Positions 1 to 6,212 of a DNA stretch of 7,181 bases are shown in pieces. Numbering within the stretch: the first letter of the stretch is position 1; every line of letters begins with the position of its first letter. The DNA comes from a bacterium (GTDB lineage: Bacteria > JAMORN01). A program made the position numbers and the translations under genes. The stretch lies in the NCBI GenBank assembly GCA_027063545.1, contig JAMORN010000137.1, positions 1 through 7,181 of the forward strand, read 5' to 3'. The notes under the pieces were generated by a model. It searched no databases and was not told the origin of the DNA. It saw only the letters and a list, made by a program, of their open reading frames with translations.

Positions 1-1
1 G

Positions 2-217
2 ATAAAACCTAAAAAGATAAAAAAGTTAGCAAAATCAAAAGAAGTTAAAGATAGATTAAATGATTATAGTTATATATTTTCAGATATACCTATAACATTT
101 TATATGTATGTATTAATAGATAATAGAGAACTTATACCTTTAGATGATATAAATAAATTATTTAAAGTAATAGACTATAATATAAAAAGAAGAAAGTTAT
201 TAAAAAAAGAGGAATAA
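2..217 (+). CDS. C-terminal 71 residues of an unrecognised protein (5' end outside window)
   Basis: An open frame runs from the left edge to a TAA at 215-217, while the other two plus-strand frames hit stops within the first dozen bases. Its codon use matches the neighbouring genes and it ends 4 nt before the der ATG, with the der ribosome-binding site (GAGG, 209-212) inside its last codons. That is the layout of a real upstream operon member. The visible part is lysine-rich at both ends (it begins IKPKKIKKLAKSKEV and ends KRRKLLKKEE) around a mixed hydrophobic/acidic middle (SDIPITFYMYVLIDNRELIPLDD). I see no transmembrane segment, cysteine motif or family signature. In Firmicutes a DUF512 radical-SAM-like protein often precedes der, but this tail does not look like that family to me. 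Function unknown; the call is only that it is coding. Confidence 0.6.
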   Translation: MKPKKIKKLAKSKEVKDRLNDYSYIFSDIPITFYMYVLIDNRELIPLDDINKLFKVIDYNIKRRKLLKKEE

Positions 218-221
218 AGAT

Positions 222-1595
222 ATGAGAGATGGATTACCAGTTGTAGCAATAGTAGGAAGACCAAATGTGGGAAAATCAACCCTATTTAACAGAATAGTAA
301 AAAAAAGAATAGCAATAGTTGATGAAACTCCTGGAGTTACAAGGGATAGAAAATATTATAAAATTTTATGGAATAAAAAAGAGTTTTATCTTGTTGATAC
401 TGGAGGACTTTTACCTAAAAGTGAGGATATTTTTCAGAAGTCCATAGATACCCATGTAGAGTATGCAATACAAGAGGCAGAGGTAATATTATTTTTAGTA
501 GATGGAGAGACTGGGCTTGTTGATATTGATATGGACGTGGCTGGAATGCTTCAAAGATATAAAGATACTAAACAAATAATTGTTGTTGTAAATAAACTTG
601 ATTATTATGAGGATCATACTCCAATTTATGAATTTTATAGATTAGGTTTTGATGAGGTTTTCCCTATATCAGCCTTACATGGCTATGGAGTAGGGGATTT
701 ATTAGATAAAGTGGTAAATGCTTTAGATAGAATAAATATATTAGAGGATAAAAAAGAGGAAATAAAGACAATAAATGTAGCAATAGTTGGAAAGCCAAAT
801 GTTGGGAAATCTTCACTTCTCAATAAACTTACAAGAGAAGATTTTGCAATAGTATCTGATATTCCGGGGACTACAAGGGATCCTATAGATACAATTGTTA
901 AATTTGATGATATATACTATAAATTTATAGATACAGCAGGTATAAGAAAAAAGAAGAAAATTCAGGATCATATAGAGTTTTATTCTGTAGTAAGAACAGA
1001 GAGAATGATAACAAGAAGTGATGTGATACTACTTGTTCTTGATGCATCAAGAGAACTATCAAATCAGGATGAAGAGGTTGTAAAAAGGATTCAAGATAGT
1101 GAAAAAGCAATTGTTGGTGTTGTAAATAAGTGGGATTTAGTAGAAAAATCTACTTATACTGTTGAAATTTATAAAGAGATCTTTTATAGTAAATTTCCTA
1201 GTCTAAAATATGTTCCTTTAGTTTTTGTTTCAGCAAAAACAGGGCAAAGAGTTAATAAAATTTTTAAATATATAAATGAGGTTTATAATTGGTGGAAGTA
1301 TTTTATAGAGGATCAACAAGAACTTCAAAGATATTTTAAAGAGGAAATATTAGAAAAACATCAACATAAGAGTGTTAGAAATAAAAATATTTATTTTAGA
1401 AAGATAGAGCAGGTAGATGTTTCTCCACCAACATTTCATGTATATGTTAATTTCCCTAATTTAGTAAAAGATGAATATAAAAGATACATAGCAAATAAGA
1501 TTAGAAATAAATATATTTTTACAGGAACACCTTTAAAATTTATATACAAAAAGTCAAAAGTATATACACAAGATGTTATAAAAGTTTTATATTAA
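222..1595 (+). CDS. der: Ribosome biogenesis GTPase Der (EngA)
   Basis: Essential GTPase with two tandem G domains, acting in late assembly of the 50S ribosomal subunit in the cytoplasm. First G domain: P-loop GRPNVGKST (12-20), switch I DETPGVTRD (34-42), DTGG (59-62), NKLD (124-127), SAL (150-152). Second G domain: GKPNVGKSS (190-198), DIPGTTRD (213-220), DTAG (237-240), NKWD (302-305), SAK (337-339). A C-terminal KH-like domain follows (about 355-445) with the PPTF (402-405) and GTPL (435-438) landmarks. All ten G-box elements are intact. At 457 aa it is of normal family length (roughly 435-490). The ATG at 222 has GAGG 9 nt upstream, and its product starts a few residues before the first beta strand, as expected. 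It is the first complete gene of the der-plsY-gpsA run; der next to the glycerol-phosphate genes recurs in several bacterial phyla. Confidence 0.97.
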   Translation: MRDGLPVVAIVGRPNVGKSTLFNRIVKKRIAIVDETPGVTRDRKYYKILWNKKEFYLVDTGGLLPKSEDIFQKSIDTHVEYAIQEAEVILFLVDGETGLVDIDMDVAGMLQRYKDTKQIIVVVNKLDYYEDHTPIYEFYRLGFDEVFPISALHGYGVGDLLDKVVNALDRINILEDKKEEIKTINVAIVGKPNVGKSSLLNKLTREDFAIVSDIPGTTRDPIDTIVKFDDIYYKFIDTAGIRKKKKIQDHIEFYSVVRTERMITRSDVILLVLDASRELSNQDEEVVKRIQDSEKAIVGVVNKWDLVEKSTYTVEIYKEIFYSKFPSLKYVPLVFVSAKTGQRVNKIFKYINEVYNWWKYFIEDQQELQRYFKEEILEKHQHKSVRNKNIYFRKIEQVDVSPPTFHVYVNFPNLVKDEYKRYIANKIRNKYIFTGTPLKFIYKKSKVYTQDVIKVLY

Positions 1596-1602
1596 AGAAA
1601 AA

Positions 1603-1608
1603 AGGAGG
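1603..1608 (+). promoter_or_regulatory. Strong Shine-Dalgarno that fixes the TTG start of plsY
   Basis: Perfect AGGAGG within an A/G-rich stretch, 7 nt before the TTG at 1616. No ATG or GTG in this frame gives a sensible PlsY N-terminus nearby, so this site decides the start. A later TTG (codon 15 of the called protein) would give a more typical short N-terminus but has no such site. Confidence 0.85.
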
Positions 1609-1615
1609 AAAGGCT

Positions 1616-2266
1616 TTGAGTTTACCATCAAGTTGTCCAATTCTTACTCCAAAACTTTTGGGACTTTTTATATTTTCATATCTACTTGGTTCTATACCAA
1701 CAGCAGTATGGATAAGTAAAGCATTTTGTGGTTTTGATATAAGAGAGAAAGGTTCTGGAAATGCAGGATTTACTAATGTTTTAAGAGTTTGTGGCCTTAA
1801 ATATGCTATACCTGTAGGAATAGTTGATTTATTAAAAGGATTTATACCGGTAATTTTAGCTAAGTTTCTTTATCCTTTAGATTATAATATTCATGTAATT
1901 GTGGGATTATATACTGTATTAGGTCATATCTTCCCTATTTTTGCATCTTTTAAAGGCGGTAAAGGTGTATTTACTTCGTTGGGTGTTATGGTAGGACTTT
2001 TTCCTGTTTATTCTTTTGTGGCTTTATTAGTATTTTTAATAGTTTTTTATATTAGTAAAATTGTTAGTTTAAGTTCCCTTTCTGCTACCCTTATTTTTGT
2101 GATCATATCAGTAATAGATTATTTAAAGTTTTCTAAATACATTAATAACAAAATATATCTTTATTTTGTTATTCTAGTTGGAACTTTAATATTTATCACT
2201 CATAGAAGTAATATTAAAAGACTAATAAAAGGCGAAGAGTTATCTTTTAAAAAAAGAAAGGAGTAA
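1616..2266 (+). CDS. plsY: Acyl-phosphate:glycerol-3-phosphate acyltransferase PlsY
   Basis: Integral membrane enzyme that transfers an acyl group from acyl-phosphate (made by PlsX) to glycerol-3-phosphate, giving lysophosphatidic acid. Family motifs seen: GSIPTA (25-30) in the first membrane helix; DIREKGSGNAGFTNVLR (41-57), the glycerol-phosphate-binding loop; GHIFPIF...FKGGKG (103-117), the acyl-phosphate loop; SLSSLSA (151-157); and the closing HRSNIKRLIKGEE (196-208). Hydrophobic helices lie near 13-36, 63-85, 95-111, 120-147, 150-170 and 178-195. The 216-aa length is ordinary, with about 12 extra N-terminal residues. It starts with TTG behind a perfect AGGAGG. One oddity is GFTN where most members have GATN. 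It lies 20 nt after der and 3 nt before gpsA, whose product supplies its substrate, so co-transcription is very likely. Confidence 0.96.
   Translation: MSLPSSCPILTPKLLGLFIFSYLLGSIPTAVWISKAFCGFDIREKGSGNAGFTNVLRVCGLKYAIPVGIVDLLKGFIPVILAKFLYPLDYNIHVIVGLYTVLGHIFPIFASFKGGKGVFTSLGVMVGLFPVYSFVALLVFLIVFYISKIVSLSSLSATLIFVIISVIDYLKFSKYINNKIYLYFVILVGTLIFITHRSNIKRLIKGEELSFKKRKE
2257..2263 (+). promoter_or_regulatory. Ribosome-binding site of gpsA overlapping the plsY 3' end
   Basis: AAAGGAG lies 6 nt before the gpsA ATG at 2270 and is embedded in the last plsY codons, abutting its TAA (2264-2266). Ribosomes finishing plsY therefore uncover or feed the gpsA start, consistent with coupled synthesis of the two pathway enzymes. 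Confidence 0.8.
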
Positions 2267-2269
2267 AAG

Positions 2270-3280
2270 ATGAAGAAAGTTGCAATATTGGGAGCAGGTA
2301 GTTGGGCTATTGGTTTGGGTAGTGTTTTATGGGATAATGGCCATTATATAAAGATGTGGGAGATTGATAAGAATAGAGCAGAGGAATTATCTAAAAAAAA
2401 AGTATTGTACGATAAACTACCAGATGTAAAAATTCCAGAAAATAATTTTGAGATTTCCTCTGATTTAGAATATGTGGTAAAAGATGTTGATTATATAGTT
2501 GTAGTTGTTCCAAGTGTTTATTTTAGAGGAACAATTCAGTTATTAAAAAATTTTTATAAAAATAAAATTCCAATAATTTCCGCTACAAAAGGCCTTGAAA
2601 ACAAAACATTTAAGTTTATGACTCAGATTATAGAAGAGGTGATAGAGGAGAGTTTTGGTAGGACTGTTGCTTTAAGTGGTCCTACTCATGCTGAAGAGGT
2701 TGTAAAAAGAATGCCAACAACAATAGTAAGTGCTTCAAAAAATATTAAATTGGCAAAAGAGGTTCAAAAACTTTTTTCTAATAAATATTTTAGGGTATAT
2801 AGTCATTACGATGAATTGGGAGTTCAACTATCTGGAGCAGTAAAAAACGTTATAGCAATTGCTGCTGGAATAGGAGATGGGTTGGGATTAGGAGATAATG
2901 CTAAGGCTGCTCTTATAACAAGAGGTCTTGTAGAAATGGAGCGTTTAGGAAAAGTGTTAGGGGCGCAATCAGAAACAATAACAGGACTGGCGGGTATTGG
3001 AGATTTGATTGTTACATGTACTTCAAAACATTCAAGAAATAGATATTTAGGCGAAATGCTTGGAAAAGGGAAGAAATTAAAGGATATTTTAGATGAAATG
3101 ACTATGGTTGCAGAGGGAGTCCCTACATGTGAGGCTATTTATAATTATGCAAAGAAATTAGAATTAGATCTTCCTATTGTAGTTGAGGTTTATAATATCT
3201 TATTTAAAGATAAATCTCCAAATAAAGCATTAGAGGATTTAATGAATAGAGAATTAAAACAAGAAGGTTTTTATTTATAG
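2270..3280 (+). CDS. gpsA: NAD(P)H-dependent glycerol-3-phosphate dehydrogenase GpsA
   Basis: Cytoplasmic enzyme reducing dihydroxyacetone phosphate to sn-glycerol-3-phosphate, the backbone for phospholipids. The N-terminal Rossmann domain opens with GAGSWAIGLG (8-17). Further family marks are SATKGLE (104-110), SGPTHAEEV (136-144), the catalytic lysine in AVKNVIAIAAG (K192), the active-site Asp in GIGDL (D245), SRNRYLGE (255-262) in the substrate/cofactor region, and VAEGVPT (280-286). Length 336 aa is standard. Oddities: the usual GxGxxGxxxA dinucleotide loop reads GxGxxAxxxG here, a reciprocal Gly/Ala swap; and a run of nine A (2393-2401) encodes three lysines. The start ATG sits 3 nt after plsY with a good ribosome-binding site. 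Its product feeds PlsY directly. Confidence 0.97.
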   Translation: MKKVAILGAGSWAIGLGSVLWDNGHYIKMWEIDKNRAEELSKKKVLYDKLPDVKIPENNFEISSDLEYVVKDVDYIVVVVPSVYFRGTIQLLKNFYKNKIPIISATKGLENKTFKFMTQIIEEVIEESFGRTVALSGPTHAEEVVKRMPTTIVSASKNIKLAKEVQKLFSNKYFRVYSHYDELGVQLSGAVKNVIAIAAGIGDGLGLGDNAKAALITRGLVEMERLGKVLGAQSETITGLAGIGDLIVTCTSKHSRNRYLGEMLGKGKKLKDILDEMTMVAEGVPTCEAIYNYAKKLELDLPIVVEVYNILFKDKSPNKALEDLMNRELKQEGFYL

Positions 3281-3284
3281 AAAT

Positions 3285-3671
3285 ATGGAAAAACTTTATT
3301 ATACTATAGGTGAAGTAAGTCAACTTCTTGATATACCAGAATCAACAATAAGATATTGGGAGAAGGAGTTCCCATTTATTATTCCTAAAAAAAGGCTTCA
3401 TGGAAGAAGGGTTTATAGAAAAGATGAGATTGAAAAAATAAAACTTATAAAAGAACTTTTATATGATAAAAAATTCACAATAGAAGGAGCAAAGAAATAT
3501 TTTTATAATTTGTATCAAGAGAGTAGTTTATTTAAAAAAGTAAAAGATGTAACCCTCCCCTCTAAAAGATCTAATAAAAGAGGGGAGAATGAAAGAGCAA
3601 AGCTATTAAAAGATATAAAGAAAGAACTATTAAGTATTATAGATTTTTTGGATAACTTCTTTCTCAAATGA
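3285..3671 (+). CDS. Small MerR-type helix-turn-helix protein
   Basis: A 128-aa protein whose N-terminal ~75 residues form a winged HTH of the MerR superfamily: [25 protein letters not shown] (5-29) is the HTH, followed by the wing [23 protein letters not shown] (39-61) and the helix [10 protein letters not shown] (64-73). It lacks the cysteines or effector domain of metal- and drug-sensing MerR proteins. It most resembles the small, ligand-free MerR-like proteins with a TIEGA motif that many bacteria carry. A charged linker (about 80-105) leads to a short C-terminal helix (106-128), possibly for dimerisation. The linker codons 91-101 coincide with a GC-rich palindrome. It lies 4 nt after gpsA with no clear Shine-Dalgarno (AGAAGG at 3262-3267 is 17 nt away), so translation probably depends on coupling to gpsA. 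DNA target and role unknown; control of its own operon is only a guess. Its 3' end overlaps the opposing receptor gene by 42 bp. Confidence 0.88.
   Translation: MEKLYYTIGEVSQLLDIPESTIRYWEKEFPFIIPKKRLHGRRVYRKDEIEKIKLIKELLYDKKFTIEGAKKYFYNLYQESSLFKKVKDVTLPSKRSNKRGENERAKLLKDIKKELLSIIDFLDNFFLK
3555..3587. repeat. GC-rich perfect palindrome inside the merR-like gene
   Basis: Arms CTCCCCTCT (3555-3563) and AGAGGGGAG (3579-3587) are exact reverse complements, a 9-bp stem with 6 G:C pairs around a 15-nt AT-rich loop that itself contains AGATCT. In such AT-rich surroundings this is the most GC-rich patch nearby and uses the otherwise uncommon codons CTC and CCC. It is translated in frame as [11 protein letters not shown], in the linker between the HTH domain and the C-terminal helix, where an insertion would be tolerated. 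There is no U-run after it on either strand. It could be a dispersed palindromic repeat, or an RNA hairpin acting on either transcript. No second copy is in this window. Confidence 0.6.
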
Positions 3672-4607
3672 ATCTAAATTGTCTAATAAATCTTGAGTAA
3701 TAGATGTTAATTCTTTTACTTTTTCTTCTATTTCTTTTTCATTATTGTTCATTTTTAATTCATATATTTCCTTAATTTTTTCATGCCATTTTTCATGATT
3801 TTCTATAATTTGATGATAATATATAGAATCTTCTTTTACCTGTTCAAATATTCCTTCTTCTCTAAATATTTTAGTTAACATACAAGAATTAGAATCAACA
3901 ATTTCAAATTCTTTTATATTATCCAATATAAAAAGTAAAAATTTATATATAGAATTAATATGAACAGATTTTATTGTATCAATTTTTAAAGATATCATAG
4001 AAATTGTAATATCTGAATCTAAAGAATTAGAGTTTTTTAAAATTTTTTCTATCTTAGTTTTTACTTGTTCAAATAATTCAACAGTTTTATCAGATGCTTT
4101 AACCATTTTATCAACAAACTCTTTTAAGTTATCAATATTTTTTGACAATCTTTCAATACTTTCAGAAATAACAGAGGTTACTTCTTTAGTTTTTATAGAC
4201 AGATTTTTTATTTCTTCTGCAATTACTGCAAAACCTTTACCTATTTCTCCAGCACGGGCTGATTCAATAGAAGCATTAAGAGATAGAATTTTTGTCATTT
4301 CAGATATGTTATTTATTAAATCTATTTGTTTTTTTATATTTTCGGTTTCTTTAATAACAAATTCGAATTCCTTTAGTTGTTCTTTTATATTGGTTATTAT
4401 AATATTATTTTCTTCATATAGAGATTCTATTATACTTGTAAATTCCTTTAAAATTGATATATTTTCTTTAGAAAAATTTGAATTTTTTATAATTTTTTCT
4501 ATATTATTTAAAAATTTAGTTTGAAGTTCTTCATTGTATACTGATATAGTCTCTAAAGTTTCAAAAACTGCCTTTAATTCATTTGAAATTATTTTTCCTA
4601 TACCCAT
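3630..4607 (-). CDS. Soluble methyl-accepting chemotaxis-like protein with C-terminal CZB zinc-binding domain
   Basis: A 325-aa cytoplasmic receptor without transmembrane helix or signal peptide. Residues 1-205 form a coiled-coil hairpin whose tip, roughly 101-137, carries the chemoreceptor signature ([20 protein letters not shown], 107-126; then [11 protein letters not shown]), the part that contacts CheA and CheW. Residues about 205-285 fit a chemoreceptor zinc-binding (CZB) domain: H216 in the first helix, C242 in SNSCMLTK, and H271/H275 in HEKWH reproduce the 3His/1Cys ligand set with spacings (26, 29, 4) close to those I recall for E. coli DgcZ (30, 27, 4). A further helix ends the protein. 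H. pylori TlpD has a similar soluble MCP-CZB plan and responds to oxidative cues. There is no separate N-terminal sensor domain, so the CZB is the likely input. AGGAGG stands 8 nt before the ATG. It lies 23 nt downstream of the GH3-like gene. Confidence 0.85.
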   Translation of the reverse strand: MGIGKIISNELKAVFETLETISVYNEELQTKFLNNIEKIIKNSNFSKENISILKEFTSIIESLYEENNIIITNIKEQLKEFEFVIKETENIKKQIDLINNISEMTKILSLNASIESARAGEIGKGFAVIAEEIKNLSIKTKEVTSVISESIERLSKNIDNLKEFVDKMVKASDKTVELFEQVKTKIEKILKNSNSLDSDITISMISLKIDTIKSVHINSIYKFLLFILDNIKEFEIVDSNSCMLTKIFREEGIFEQVKEDSIYYHQIIENHEKWHEKIKEIYELKMNNNEKEIEEKVKELTSITQDLLDNLDSFEKEVIQKIYNT

Positions 4608-4615
4608 CTAACTAA

Positions 4616-4621
4616 CCTCCT
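4616..4621 (-). promoter_or_regulatory. Shine-Dalgarno of the chemoreceptor gene
   Basis: On the minus strand this reads AGGAGG, 8 nt ahead of the ATG at 4605-4607, inside the 23-nt gap after the GH3-like gene. It is far stronger than the site in front of the GH3-like gene, suggesting the receptor may be made in larger amounts from the shared transcript. Confidence 0.8.
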
Positions 4622-4630
4622 TTATAAATT

Positions 4631-6061
4631 TTAAATAACAAAATTTTTTACTTTTTGGTTTTCGTATTTACCAAAAATTACCTTTGATATTGCCATTCTC
4701 TGACTTTCATCAAAACCGAAAGATATGATTTTAACCCCATCAATATCTTTATAATAGTTTAAAATTTGGGGATCATCAACAAAAATCATTATAAGAGGAA
4801 TATCTAACTTATTAATTGTTTTTAAATAATTCTTTGTTTTATTATCGGCGGAATCTATTAAATAAATAATATAAGAATATTCATGCCATTTAGTATTTTC
4901 ATCTGGTACTATTTGATATATATATTTATGATAGTTCTTTAGATATTTAGTAAATGTAAAAATATCACTATATTCTTCTTGAGTCATAAATTCTTTTAAA
5001 AGTTTAGAAGGTTCTACCACACCTATTATATCAAATTCTTTAGCTTTTATAGGAAAAAATTTCTTTTTTTCGTATACATATATAGCTTCTTCAGCCATTT
5101 GATCTATATATTGTTGAAATATAGTTTGTTCAAGTTCTTCTATAGGAGATTGGGAATAAAATACTTCAAGTTTTTTTAAGAGAAACTCTATTTTATTATA
5201 GTTATCTTCTATAGTTTTAGTTATTTCCTCATATTTATATAGATTATTTATAATTTCTGGAAGTTTTTCAATGTTTCTATCTATATATAGAACATTCACA
5301 CCATTTTTTAGTCCATTATATATTAAGTATTCCAATTTATATTCTCCTAAAAGTTGGACATCAGATATATAAGCACCAATTAGCCCTATATAATTTAAAT
5401 TATTTTTCAACATATGAACAAACTTTTGAGATATGGAAGCAGGGATTTTATCAATATTAGCATATATATTATTTGATAAAAATATTATATCAATATTGGA
5501 ATTTATTAATTTTTTATATATTTCTAAGTTTTCACTAGAAAAGATATTATATATGTCTTCTTCCAATCTTCCGGGAAAGTTTTTGATTGTAGTTAGTATT
5601 CCATTTTCTTGAAGAGTTTGAATGTAAAAAGCTAAATATTTTGAAATTTCTGAAGATATTCCCATAGTATTTAGATAATTAAAATGATCAAAAGAGGCAT
5701 TTAAAGAAAAATCCATATTAATACCTATAGATTTATATATCCTAGATAATATTTCAGCATGTCTTCTTATATAATCTTCTTTATTAGTAGCTGCTATAGA
5801 GGCCAAAGAGGGTAGTTTTAATATATTATCAAATATTTTATTGTTAGAGTCTATAGAAAAATAATCTATACCAATAATAATATTATAGTCAGCTAACTCT
5901 TTAATTTTACTTATAAAATTATGAAGAGATATTATATCATCAAAATTTTTTTCTGAAATAACAACACCTAAAACTTTATAATTTTTTATTAGTTCTATTA
6001 AATCATCTGTAATATCTGGAGTTTGTATTGATACAATAAATGATTTTGATATCTTTTCCAT
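4631..6061 (-). CDS. Degenerate two-domain glycoside hydrolase family 3 (NagZ-like) protein
   Basis: A 476-aa cytoplasmic protein (no signal peptide), numbered from the ATG at 6059-6061. An ATG four codons upstream (6071-6073) lacks any ribosome-binding site, whereas this one has GGAAGG 4 nt ahead. Residues about 5-265 follow the GH3 N-terminal barrel: LPSLASIAAT (83-92), SIGINMDFS (112-120), GILTTIKNFPG (154-164), PASIS (207-211), GAYISDVQLLG (229-239), NGVNVLYID (254-262). Residues about 342-476 resemble the GH3 C-terminal domain, ending VIFGKYENQK. Key positions differ from active beta-N-acetylglucosaminidases: IDQEGG reads IDYFSID, KHFPG reads KNFPG, and the following loop that holds the Asp-His acid/base pair is shortened and has no His. 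D234 in ISD may match the nucleophile. A cell-wall-fragment-binding rather than hydrolysing role is possible but inferred. It leads a two-gene unit with the CZB receptor. Confidence 0.75.
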   Translation of the reverse strand: MEKISKSFIVSIQTPDITDDLIELIKNYKVLGVVISEKNFDDIISLHNFISKIKELADYNIIIGIDYFSIDSNNKIFDNILKLPSLASIAATNKEDYIRRHAEILSRIYKSIGINMDFSLNASFDHFNYLNTMGISSEISKYLAFYIQTLQENGILTTIKNFPGRLEEDIYNIFSSENLEIYKKLINSNIDIIFLSNNIYANIDKIPASISQKFVHMLKNNLNYIGLIGAYISDVQLLGEYKLEYLIYNGLKNGVNVLYIDRNIEKLPEIINNLYKYEEITKTIEDNYNKIEFLLKKLEVFYSQSPIEELEQTIFQQYIDQMAEEAIYVYEKKKFFPIKAKEFDIIGVVEPSKLLKEFMTQEEYSDIFTFTKYLKNYHKYIYQIVPDENTKWHEYSYIIYLIDSADNKTKNYLKTINKLDIPLIMIFVDDPQILNYYKDIDGVKIISFGFDESQRMAISKVIFGKYENQKVKNFVI

Positions 6062-6065
6062 AATA

Positions 6066-6071
6066 CCTTCC
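6066..6071 (-). promoter_or_regulatory. Probable ribosome-binding site choosing the second ATG of the GH3-like gene
   Basis: The minus strand reads GGAAGG followed by TATT and ATG (6059-6061). The spacing is a little short, but the alternative ATG at 6071-6073 is preceded only by A/T sequence. The difference is four residues. Confidence 0.45.
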
Positions 6072-6116
6072 ATGTTAAATAAAATAAAAAAATAAGTTTA
6101 AAAGTAAAATAGTTGA

Positions 6117-6146
6117 AATATATTTTTTCCAATTTTTTATTTACAA
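6117..6146 (-). promoter_or_regulatory. Candidate sigma-70-type promoter for the GH3-like/receptor unit
   Basis: On the minus strand, TTGTAA (6146-6141) and TATATT (6122-6117) are 18 nt apart, 4 of 6 and 5 of 6 matches to the consensus, which would place the transcript start near 6110, about 50 nt before the gene. The region is so AT-rich that chance matches are easy. No flagellar-type (sigma-28) promoter is visible, although the second gene is chemoreceptor-like. Confidence 0.35.
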
Positions 6147-6192
6147 CTTCATATCAGGTTATATTTTCTATACAATTTAGTTTACATAACAC

Positions 6193-6211
6193 ATATTATA
6201 CGAAATAATAT
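6193..6211. other. AT-only inverted repeat just after the dnaA stop codon
   Basis: ATATTAT (6193-6199) and ATAATAT (6205-6211) are exact reverse complements around a 5-nt loop, one base past the dnaA TGA (6213-6215). On the minus strand the loop is TTCGT. Seven A:T pairs make a weak hairpin, and no U-run follows, so it is not a convincing terminator. The right arm also contains a TATAAT-like hexamer on the minus strand. The rest of the 151-nt spacer (6062-6212) shows nothing beyond the candidate promoter. Confidence 0.3.
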
Positions 6212-6212
6212 A

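Noticed and set aside
925-1110. Minus-strand open frame of 61 codons
   Set aside because: It lies entirely inside der, antisense to the second G domain, with a low-complexity Leu/Phe-rich product and no ribosome-binding site; a shadow frame.
2393-2401. Run of nine A in gpsA as a programmed slippage site
   Set aside because: It simply encodes three lysines in frame, the gene is intact across it, and long A-runs are expected at this base composition.
3555-3587. Intrinsic terminator of the plus-strand operon
   Set aside because: The hairpin is inside the merR-like gene, 82 nt before its stop codon, and is followed by A/G-rich sequence rather than a T-run.
4306-4524. Plus-strand open frame of 72 codons
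   Set aside because: Antisense to the coiled-coil part of the chemoreceptor gene. Its Phe/Ile/Ser-rich product is what AT-rich coiled-coil codons give on the opposite strand.
5014-5020. CTACCAC, a partial match to the 12-mer DnaA site remembered from Thermotoga
   Set aside because: Only 7 contiguous bases match, it occurs once, and it lies inside the GH3-like coding sequence; no cluster suggests an origin.
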